Assembly (NCBI GenBank): GCA_902564235.1
Contig: CACFAG010000001.1
Location: 62,001 to 126,000, forward strand
Length of the DNA stretch: 64,000 nucleotides
Source: an uncultured Prochlorococcus sp.
GTDB lineage: Bacteria; Cyanobacteriota; Cyanobacteriia; PCC-6307; Cyanobiaceae
Direction of reading: 5' to 3'
The translations under genes were made by a program, and so were the position numbers. Below are positions 56,973 to 64,000 of the stretch, piece after piece (position 1 is the first letter of the stretch; each line of letters begins with the position of its first letter). The notes under the pieces are model-generated. The model was not told the DNA's origin, searched no databases, and saw only the letters and a program-made list of their open reading frames with translations.

Positions 56973-58358
56973 ATGACAAAAAACTTTAGGATTGAAAAAG
57001 ATAGTATGGGAACAATAGAGGTTCCCATTGAAGCTTTGTGGGGTGCTCAAACACAAAGATCGATAATAAATTTTTCTATTGGAGAAGAATTAATTCCAAT
57101 TGAGTTAATTTATTCACTCACCCTCATAAAAAAAGCTGCTTCAATTGCGAATTTCAATCTAGGCTTAATAGATAAAAGGAAAAAAGATTTGATAGTAGAG
57201 GCATGTACGGAAATACTTGATGGGCTTCACGATTCACAGTTTCCCTTAAAGGTTTGGCAAACAGGTAGTGGTACGCAAACAAATATGAATGTAAATGAGG
57301 TAATTTCAAATATTGCAGCTTTAAAAACTAATTCAGAGCTTGGTAGTCATCAACCAATTCATCCGAATGATGATGTAAATAAATCTCAGTCAACTAATGA
57401 CGCTTTTCCTGCTGCTATTCAAATATCTGTTGTTAATGAAATAATCAAAAATTTAGTTCCAATGATCAGAGAACTTACTAAGATCCTTGATAAAAAAAGT
57501 GAAGAATGGAAAGACCTTATAAAAATAGGAAGAACCCATTTTCAAGATGCAGTTCCCCTTACTTTTGGGCAAGAAATATCAGGATGGTCAGAGCAACTTA
57601 AAGATGCTGAGAATGCAATTATTATGAGTCTGAATGAATTGTATTTCCTACCTCTGGGAGGCACTGCAGTTGGTACAGGGATTAATTGTCCAAAAGGATT
57701 TTGTGAAGAGTCTATAAAAATAATTTCCGAGGATACTAATCTAATGTTCTATAAATCAAAAAATAATTTTTCTATCATGGCCTCGCATGATCGCCTTGCT
57801 CAAGTAATGAGTCAGATAAAAATATTAGCAGGTGCATTATTTAAAATTTCAAATGATATAAAAATTCTATCTTCCGGTCCAAGATCAGGAATATATGAAC
57901 TTATTATTCCTCAAAATGAACCTGGAAGTTCTATCATGCCGGGTAAAGTGAATCCAACTCAATGCGAAGCTTTATCAATGGTTTGTACCCAGATAATGGG
58001 TCTTGAATATGCAGTTTCAATGGCAAATTCTAGCGGCACTTTACAGATGAATGAATATAAGCCTCTTATTGGATTTAATATTCTGACAAGTTTAAAATTA
58101 CTTAAAAATGTAATAGAAAACTTCAGAATAAAATTAGTTGATGGGATGGAACCTAATCAAAAAAAAATGAAGTTAAATTTAGAAAATTCACTAATGTTGG
58201 TTACAGCCATAGTTCCAAAAGTTGGTTATGAAAAAGCAGCTGAAATTGCAAACCTTGCCTTTAAAGAATCATTAAATTTAAAAGAGGCAACACTTAAACT
58301 CGGTTATTTAAACGAAGATGAATTTGATGAAGCAATGAATATTAATTCAATGATTTGA
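56973..58358 (+). CDS. fumC: class II fumarate hydratase
   Basis: 461 aa, reversible hydration of fumarate. The family shares the fold of purB: GSGTQTNMNVNEVI (about 97-110), GRTHFQDAVPLTFGQE (about 187-202), and the signature GSSIMPGKVNPTQCEA (about 318-333). ATG 56973 gives the family N-terminus (RIEKDSMGTIEVP). Follows purB after 48 bases; the two paralogous-fold lyases are side by side. Confidence 0.95.
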   Translation: MTKNFRIEKDSMGTIEVPIEALWGAQTQRSIINFSIGEELIPIELIYSLTLIKKAASIANFNLGLIDKRKKDLIVEACTEILDGLHDSQFPLKVWQTGSGTQTNMNVNEVISNIAALKTNSELGSHQPIHPNDDVNKSQSTNDAFPAAIQISVVNEIIKNLVPMIRELTKILDKKSEEWKDLIKIGRTHFQDAVPLTFGQEISGWSEQLKDAENAIIMSLNELYFLPLGGTAVGTGINCPKGFCEESIKIISEDTNLMFYKSKNNFSIMASHDRLAQVMSQIKILAGALFKISNDIKILSSGPRSGIYELIIPQNEPGSSIMPGKVNPTQCEALSMVCTQIMGLEYAVSMANSSGTLQMNEYKPLIGFNILTSLKLLKNVIENFRIKLVDGMEPNQKKMKLNLENSLMLVTAIVPKVGYEKAAEIANLAFKESLNLKEATLKLGYLNEDEFDEAMNINSMI

Positions 58359-58368
58359 TTAAACAAAT

Positions 58369-61095
58369 TCATGAATTATTGTCAATTCTCTTTGTTGCAG
58401 GATTAATATCTTCAGAAACTTTTATAAGATCATTAGATTCAGAAACGGGAAAACGATTAATAGCTTTTAATGCTAGCTTGGCTTTGCTCTTTAATTTATT
58501 ACTAACACCAATACAGTATTGCACTTGAGAAAGAACATCAATTGATCTTCTAATAATCCTAACCACATCACCTTCGTCTAATGAAGTATTAAAAACCAAA
58601 TCTTTCCATTTTTTTCCTCTTGCCCATTCAGAAATAATTCCAGTCAACTCTGTTTCTAAATAGATAGGAATTTCAATATGAAACTTATTTTGTTGAAAAG
58701 AGACTAATTTTCTCAAACCATCTAATTCATTAAAAACATCTATTACCTTTAAAGAAGGCTTGAAATTGCACCAAAGATTAGGCCTCCTTACATCAACACA
58801 TATAGCTTGAATAATTGCAGCTAACTCAGGAGGATCTAAATCGTCTAAATAACCACTAACTAAAACAAGACCAATCCATAATTCATTTTCACTTCTTATT
58901 GCACCAACTGTTTGTCCAACTTCTGTCAATTCCAAATCATTTAAACAACCAAAATGATTCAAAATTTTAATCAAATCGGTAAAAGTTCTCCAGTTATGAT
59001 TTTCTTTATCCTCAAGAAGTTTTTTTCTAATATTTATTTCTTGCTCAACATCAATAATTCTTTTTCTATATTTCTTTAATTTCTTGGAGTCTCCAAATCT
59101 ATGTGCAGGATGATCAGTAACTGTTTTTTCTAAGTTATTAATTTGTTGCTGTTGTGCCAAAACTTCTGTTGTTAAATCATATTGTGGAGTTTGTAAATCA
59201 ATTTTTTTAGAAACTTCTAAAATTCGATCCGCATAACACTGCGACATATCATCTCCCCTAAAGACCTCTCCAGAAAAATACATCTTTGGTGCTTCAAGTC
59301 CTAAGACATCAATTGGATCCGAATCATTAAAAATACTTACTATGTATGAGGGTTTTATAACAATAAATAAATTATCAATTGTCAAACACAATAAACTCTT
59401 AATTTTTTGGGATTCATATATTTTCTTACAAATTAATCCTGGAACAATTTTTCTTTTAATTTGAGGTGCTTTGATTGAAATTAAGCTTCCATCTTTAATA
59501 TATGGGAGTGCATTAGTTATCTCTTCTGATAATTTCTCTGCTGCTTGTTTTTCTAAAATTTTCAAGAGTCTTCTCTCTTCTTTAAGACGATTCTTTAAAT
59601 TTTCATATGCATCAAAATCTTTCCATGAAACGTTAGATGTAATTTTTTTTAATTCAACTAAATCTTTATCTAAATTTTCAAGAATTATATTCTCTCCTGA
59701 GGATTCACCTAAATATAAAAAACTACCAAAACTTCTTTTAATTAATTCTTTAGACTTCTCTAAAGTATAACTTTGCAAAAGATTAAGTACCATTCCATAA
59801 CTTGGAGTGAATTGACTTTCTAGAGAATTTGGTTTACTAATAGCCAGTGCACTAGCTTCTTTGGCACCTTCGAATCTTGTTTGTAATGTAACAACATATC
59901 CTTGGTTATCTTTTCCTCTTCTTCCAGCTCTTCCTGACATTTGCAAAAATTCACTGCTAAATAATAATCTATGCCCATCATCTGTCCTTTTTGATAAAGA
60001 AGAAATAACAGTTGTTCTTGCGGGCATATTTATTCCTGCAGCAAGAGTTTCAGTTGCAAAAACAACTTTTATTAAACCTTGCTGAAATAATTCCTCAACC
60101 AATTCTTTCCATGCAGGCAATAATCCAGCATGATGAGATGCAATACCGCGTTTTAATGCCTCGCATTGAGATTTATCTTTAATTGCTTCCTGATTATTTT
60201 TAAGATAAAAATCTAATTTTTGAGATATCATACTTGCTTCAGAATAACTTACTAAAGTTAAATCTTTTATATTCTCAATAGCCTTGTCACATCCTCTTCT
60301 ACTAAAAATAAAATAGATAGCTGGCAACATATTTCGTTCAGCTAGTTTCGAGATCACAAAGCCAATTGAGGGAGACTTTGGTTGCATTATCCTGCCCACT
60401 TTTCCTCTTATTTTCTGCCCTTTAGGAGCTCTCCAAATCTTACAGTTTGGATGAATTCCATTACCCTTATTATTTAAAAGTGGATGGAGGCCTTTAACAC
60501 TACAAAAAATAAAATCAAGTGGGACTGGTCTCTTATCACTATTAATTAATACTGTTGGGCCATGAACTTTTTCTATCCAATTTTGTAATTGATCTGCATT
60601 GGCTATTGTTGCTGATAAAGCTATTATTTGAGTTCTGGTGGGGCAATGGATTATAGTTTCTTCCCAAACTGTGCCTCTTTGAGGGTCATTCATATAATGA
60701 CATTCATCAAGAATCACAGATTCTAAATTTTCTAAGGGATCATCAAATTCATCAAATTCGCCATAAAGCATGTTCCTAAAAATCTCAGTCGTCATAACTA
60801 AGATTGGTGCTTCTCTATTTATACTTATATCTCCAGTTAAAAGACCAATTTTATTCTTACCATATTGATTAGCAAAATCTCTATACTTTTGGTTTGATAA
60901 GGCTTTTAAAGGTGTTGTATAAAAAACTCTGCTGTCATGAGATAACCCTCTATAAATAGCAAATTCACCTATCAATGTTTTACCCGAACCTGTTGGTGCC
61001 GTTAAAACAACAGAATTTCCGCTATTAATAGCTCGTATTGCTTCTAATTGGAAATCATCTAGCGGAAAGGGGAAATATTCCTCTAAATTAAGCAA
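58369..61095 (-). CDS. Ski2/Mtr4-like DExH RNA helicase with DSHCT domain
   Basis: 908 aa superfamily 2 helicase. Walker A LTAPTGSGKTLIGEF (about 33-47), DECHYMND (Walker B as DExH variant DECH, about 130-137), SATIANADQL motif III (about 159-168), and HHAGLLPAWKEL with QMSGRAGRRGKDNQG motif VI (about 385-399). The C-terminal third fits the DSHCT domain of Ski2/Mtr4 helicases. Likely works in RNA processing or decay. Found in cyanobacteria and plastids. Convergent with fumC, divergent from bioF. Confidence 0.9.
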   Translation of the reverse strand: MLNLEEYFPFPLDDFQLEAIRAINSGNSVVLTAPTGSGKTLIGEFAIYRGLSHDSRVFYTTPLKALSNQKYRDFANQYGKNKIGLLTGDISINREAPILVMTTEIFRNMLYGEFDEFDDPLENLESVILDECHYMNDPQRGTVWEETIIHCPTRTQIIALSATIANADQLQNWIEKVHGPTVLINSDKRPVPLDFIFCSVKGLHPLLNNKGNGIHPNCKIWRAPKGQKIRGKVGRIMQPKSPSIGFVISKLAERNMLPAIYFIFSRRGCDKAIENIKDLTLVSYSEASMISQKLDFYLKNNQEAIKDKSQCEALKRGIASHHAGLLPAWKELVEELFQQGLIKVVFATETLAAGINMPARTTVISSLSKRTDDGHRLLFSSEFLQMSGRAGRRGKDNQGYVVTLQTRFEGAKEASALAISKPNSLESQFTPSYGMVLNLLQSYTLEKSKELIKRSFGSFLYLGESSGENIILENLDKDLVELKKITSNVSWKDFDAYENLKNRLKEERRLLKILEKQAAEKLSEEITNALPYIKDGSLISIKAPQIKRKIVPGLICKKIYESQKIKSLLCLTIDNLFIVIKPSYIVSIFNDSDPIDVLGLEAPKMYFSGEVFRGDDMSQCYADRILEVSKKIDLQTPQYDLTTEVLAQQQQINNLEKTVTDHPAHRFGDSKKLKKYRKRIIDVEQEINIRKKLLEDKENHNWRTFTDLIKILNHFGCLNDLELTEVGQTVGAIRSENELWIGLVLVSGYLDDLDPPELAAIIQAICVDVRRPNLWCNFKPSLKVIDVFNELDGLRKLVSFQQNKFHIEIPIYLETELTGIISEWARGKKWKDLVFNTSLDEGDVVRIIRRSIDVLSQVQYCIGVSNKLKSKAKLALKAINRFPVSESNDLIKVSEDINPATKRIDNNS

Positions 61096-61234
61096 TAATT
61101 GTGATTGAAGAGAGGATGAGTTAACTTCTTAATATATTATCTATATAGATATTAATAAACAAAAAATGCCTTGCAAACTTTAATAGTAAATCTAAATCTT
61201 TTTAATTAATTTCACTATATTTTATTTTACCAAA

Positions 61235-62374
61235 ATGAAAAAAGTAAAAATTCCTAAAAATAGAATCCGCAAATTAAAAACATTTTCTTTAGGCAAAAAA
61301 TCATTCGAACTTTTAAGTTTAAATTCGCAAAATAAAAAACTTATAGACTTGTGCAGTAATGATTATTTTGGATTAAGTAGGGATAAGGATTTAATAAAAG
61401 CTGCTTACGAAATAAGCTTGTTAGAAGGTATTGGTTCAGGAAGCTCTAGGTTTATTACAGGTTCAAGACCAATACATAAATTATTAGAAACAGAACTTGC
61501 CAAGTGGCTTGATCAAGAGAAAGTATTACTTTTCCCAAGTGGATTTCAAGCCAATATAGCCGCTATCCAGGCTTTAGCAAACAGAAATAGTATCGTAATA
61601 GCAGATAAATTGATTCATAACTCTTTATTGGTTGGAGTCAAAGCTGCTCAAGCAAAACTGGTTCGATTTTCACACAATAATTTAAAAGATTTAGAAGACA
61701 AAATTATTAAATCTAACCCCACAAAAAATTCCATTTTAGTTGTTGTTGAATCTCTTTATAGCATGGAGGGATCAATTGCTCCGCTCAGAGAAATAACGGA
61801 AATTTGCAAAAAAAATAGTGTTCAATTATTAGTTGACGAAGCTCATGCAATTGGGATCTTGGGCCCTGAAGGTAAGGGTTTAAGTTTTAATTGCCGTTCA
61901 GATATAACTATGATCACTGGAACTTTTGGAAAAGCATTTGGAAGCGGTGGAGCTTTCATAGCTTCTAATTCAGAAATTGGTGAATATATTATCCAAACAA
62001 GTGGTGCATTTAGGTACACAACCGCTCTTGCGCCATCTTTAGCCGCTGGAGCGCTAGAAGGTTTAAAAAAAATTTTTAAAAATAAAGAATGGGGTAATGA
62101 TCTGTTATCTTCTGCGAAGATATGGAAAGATGAAATGATTAAAAATTTTAGTTTTCCAGTTCAGGGAGATTCTCACATTTTATCAATTATTGTTGGCCCA
62201 GAAGAGAAGGCAATTTATCTACAAAAATATCTCGAAGAAAATGGGTTTTTAGCAATTGCGATAAGACCTCCAACTGTTCCAGTGGGGCAATCAAGAATCA
62301 GAATAACAATACGAAGAAACTTAGATTTTAATCTGCTAAAAAATTTCATTGCAGTATTAAAAGAGTTTAAATGA
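61235..62374 (+). CDS. bioF: 8-amino-7-oxononanoate synthase
   Basis: 379 aa PLP enzyme joining pimeloyl-ACP and alanine in biotin synthesis. LIDLCSNDYFGLS (about 36-48), SGSSRFITGSRPIHKLLET (about 69-87), DEAHAIGILGPEGKG (about 198-212) and the PLP-Lys segment TGTFGKAFGSGGAFI (about 228-242). First of the biotin operon; overlaps bioK by four bases. Confidence 0.94.
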   Translation: MKKVKIPKNRIRKLKTFSLGKKSFELLSLNSQNKKLIDLCSNDYFGLSRDKDLIKAAYEISLLEGIGSGSSRFITGSRPIHKLLETELAKWLDQEKVLLFPSGFQANIAAIQALANRNSIVIADKLIHNSLLVGVKAAQAKLVRFSHNNLKDLEDKIIKSNPTKNSILVVVESLYSMEGSIAPLREITEICKKNSVQLLVDEAHAIGILGPEGKGLSFNCRSDITMITGTFGKAFGSGGAFIASNSEIGEYIIQTSGAFRYTTALAPSLAAGALEGLKKIFKNKEWGNDLLSSAKIWKDEMIKNFSFPVQGDSHILSIIVGPEEKAIYLQKYLEENGFLAIAIRPPTVPVGQSRIRITIRRNLDFNLLKNFIAVLKEFK

Positions 62375-63075
62375 AACAAATTATTACTCAACATGGGTGG
62401 GGACTAAATAAATATTTCTGGGATGATTATAAAATTGATTTTTTAAATAATAATTGGAATTGGCAAGATAATGAAAGGGGCTATTTTTCAACAAATAATT
62501 ATCAAGCAAAATGGATTAAAAGCAAATCTAAAAAGGAAATCAGAATGACTTTATGCCATTCATTTGGTTTTCATTTAATGCAAAAAAAAATTTTAAAAGA
62601 AGCAACTCATATTGTTCTTATAAATTCTTTTAATAATTTTCTTCCTTTAAGTGATAAGAGAAACTTTATTTTGAGGTCTCTAAAAAGAATGGAAACAAAA
62701 ATCATAAAAGATGAACCTAAGGATATGTTGAAAGAGTTTATACATAGATCATTTATGCCAAATGATATGAATAATAGTTTTAAAAATATCTTTTATAAAA
62801 GTTTAGAAAATTTAAATAAAACTCTTCTTTTAAGTGATTTAAAACAACTTTACATAAATAGAGATTTTCCAATATTTTTAAGAAAAGATTGCAAAATTAT
62901 CTTTATCAAATCAGAAAATGATTTGATTCTAGACAACGAATCAAATAATAACTTTTTAGATTCCTTAAATAAAAAACTTGATAGGAAGCCAATTTTAATT
63001 AAATTAGCTCAACAAGGTCATTGCTTGAATAATTTAAATTTTTACGAGATCTTACTTAATACACTTAATGATTGA
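62371..63075 (+). CDS. bioK: pimeloyl-ACP methyl ester esterase, BioK-type
   Basis: 234 aa alpha/beta-hydrolase-like protein. Nucleophile Ser in TLCHSFGFHLM (G/C-H-S-x-G type, about 62-66) and His in LAQQGHCLNNL near the end. It is unlike BioH and BioG; cyanobacterial BioK fills this slot by cutting the methyl ester that BioC makes. Operon place between bioF and bioC (4- and 8-base overlaps) supports it. Its sequence is very basic and AT-drifted (many Lys, Asn), so family recognition rests partly on context. Confidence 0.75.
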   Translation: MKQIITQHGWGLNKYFWDDYKIDFLNNNWNWQDNERGYFSTNNYQAKWIKSKSKKEIRMTLCHSFGFHLMQKKILKEATHIVLINSFNNFLPLSDKRNFILRSLKRMETKIIKDEPKDMLKEFIHRSFMPNDMNNSFKNIFYKSLENLNKTLLLSDLKQLYINRDFPIFLRKDCKIIFIKSENDLILDNESNNNFLDSLNKKLDRKPILIKLAQQGHCLNNLNFYEILLNTLND

Positions 63076-63838
63076 AATGGATAGTAAAAAGTGGAATGAG
63101 AAAATAAAAAATAATTTCAATGATGCTGCATATCATTATTTAGAGCATTCTAATATTCAGAAATTTTTTGCAAAAAAGATTGTTCAATTTATCAAAGAAT
63201 TAAATCCCCAAAAAAAAGGTGAATGGATAGATCTAGGATCAGGACCAGGACTATTAGCAGATGAAATAGAAAAAAAATTTCCTTCCCAAGAAGTATCCAG
63301 AATTGATTTCAGCAAAAAAATGCTTCTTGAGAATAAATTATCTAGAAAAAAAATCTTATGGGATTTGAATAATGATTTACCTCCTGAAATAAATAAATGT
63401 TCTCTATTAACATCTAACTTTTGCATACATTGGTTAAACAACCCAGAAAAGATAATAAAAAATTGGTTTAGCAAATTAACAACTGGAGGTTTTTTAATCA
63501 TTTCATATCCAACAAAAGATTGTTTTCCTGAATGGAAAGATACCTGTAAAAAAATTGATATTGAATATAGCGGTCTTAATTTCCTTTGCTCTAAAGAATT
63601 ATTAAAAGATTTCAAATCAACTGAAATACATAATTCAAAGCAGTTTAATTATCTTGAAAATTTTGAAGATGTATATAAGCTTTTTAGAAGCATTAAAAAT
63701 GTAGGAGCACAATCAACAAATTATAAACGCAAAACAGTGAAGGAGTTAAAAGAAATTCAAAAGTTTTGGCCAAAGAATTACAATAATACAGTTAACCTTT
63801 CATGGCAAATTGAGATTCAAATCATAAAAAAATTATGA
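63068..63838 (+). CDS. bioC: malonyl-ACP O-methyltransferase BioC
   Basis: 256 aa SAM methyltransferase that caps malonyl-ACP to start pimelate synthesis. N-terminal NFNDAAYHYLEHSNIQ and motif I WIDLGSGPGLLADEIEKKFP (about 54-73), then LTSNFCIHWLNNPEKII (BioC-like N..xHW, about 116-132). Overlaps both neighbours: bioK before and bioD after (ATGA, 63835-63838). ATG 63068 is one option; a second Met at codon 4 is also possible. Confidence 0.88.
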   Translation: MIEMDSKKWNEKIKNNFNDAAYHYLEHSNIQKFFAKKIVQFIKELNPQKKGEWIDLGSGPGLLADEIEKKFPSQEVSRIDFSKKMLLENKLSRKKILWDLNNDLPPEINKCSLLTSNFCIHWLNNPEKIIKNWFSKLTTGGFLIISYPTKDCFPEWKDTCKKIDIEYSGLNFLCSKELLKDFKSTEIHNSKQFNYLENFEDVYKLFRSIKNVGAQSTNYKRKTVKELKEIQKFWPKNYNNTVNLSWQIEIQIIKKL

Positions 63839-64000
63839 GTAATCACGATAATATTTTCAAATTTATAATTTGTGGAACAGATACTGATATTGGGAAAACT
63901 TTAATAAGCTCTTTTTTCGTTAAAGGATTAAATTCCTTTTATTGGAAGCCTATTCAAAGTGGTATTGAATCGCAAACTGATAGTCAAACTGTTGAAAAAC
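63835..64000 (+). CDS. bioD: dethiobiotin synthetase, 5' part (cut by window end)
   Basis: ATG at 63835 overlaps the bioC stop. The first 55 codons give the P-loop ICGTDTDIGKTLISS (GTDTxxGKT of BioD, about 14-28) and YWKPIQSGIESQTDSQTV (YWKPIQSG, substrate Lys, about 41-58). The gene runs off the window. In other cyanobacteria bioA follows. Complete set expected: bioF-K-C-D-A. Confidence 0.93.
   Translation, partial: MSNHDNIFKFIICGTDTDIGKTLISSFFVKGLNSFYWKPIQSGIESQTDSQTVEK

Overview
The window looks like the chromosome of a high-light-adapted Prochlorococcus (marine picocyanobacterium). It is very AT-rich and gene-dense, with short high-light-inducible (hli) proteins ending in TTGQIIPG. It has the cyanobacterial atp operon order with separate atpD-atpC, a PSRP-3/Ycf65 ribosomal protein, CcdA/Ccs1 cytochrome c maturation, cyanobacterial DUF families (DUF1818, DUF2811, DUF1543, DUF3326) and a bioF-bioK-bioC-bioD run. 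The assignment is an inference from gene content; no rRNA is present and I found no tRNA.

Layout. (1) 1-14.7 kb is an accessory-like stretch: a desaturase with plant/fungal-type histidine boxes, two hli loci, an LptF/G-type permease, many proteins of 30-70 aa (several in overlapping reading frames), a decayed gene at 9.2-9.6 kb, candidate small RNAs, two CP12-like mini-proteins, a cupin and a LOG-family enzyme. (2) 15.1-21.1 kb on the minus strand is one operon: Ni-dependent guanidine hydrolase (GdmH), its HypA- and HypB-like nickel chaperones, a complete NitT/TauT-type ABC importer and, as last gene, a Rieske non-heme iron oxygenase. Prochlorococcus is not known for [NiFe] hydrogenase, so the Hyp-like proteins most likely serve GdmH; the importer would bring in guanidine or a precursor, and the Rieske enzyme may release guanidine from a substituted compound. 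(3) 21.3-25.4 kb is a second accessory stretch of tiny genes and remnants, with a third CP12-like mini-protein on the minus strand at 24.0-24.1 kb. (4) 25.7-64 kb is core genome: EVE-domain protein, rpoZ, an Hsp70-like gene interrupted at a run of ten C, pyrR, gpmI, secG, groESL, atpDC, psrp-3, pepP, a DUF21/CBS protein, a GTPase, nadD-nadE, DUF3326, a ferredoxin pair, the atpI-B-E-F'-F-H-A-G operon, ftsW, ccdA-ccs1, queF, glnB with an NtcA-like site, tlyA, purB, fumC, a Ski2-like helicase and the biotin operon (cut by the window end).

The most interesting points are the Rieske oxygenase inside the guanidine operon, the three-member CP12-like mini-protein family (two of them upstream-trimmed or missed by ordinary ORF calling), the clusters of translationally overlapping micro-genes, three intergenic regions ending in strong terminator hairpins that contain no protein gene (candidate sRNAs), and the C10 tract that splits the Hsp70-like gene. 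All family assignments are from motifs read by eye; no database search was run.
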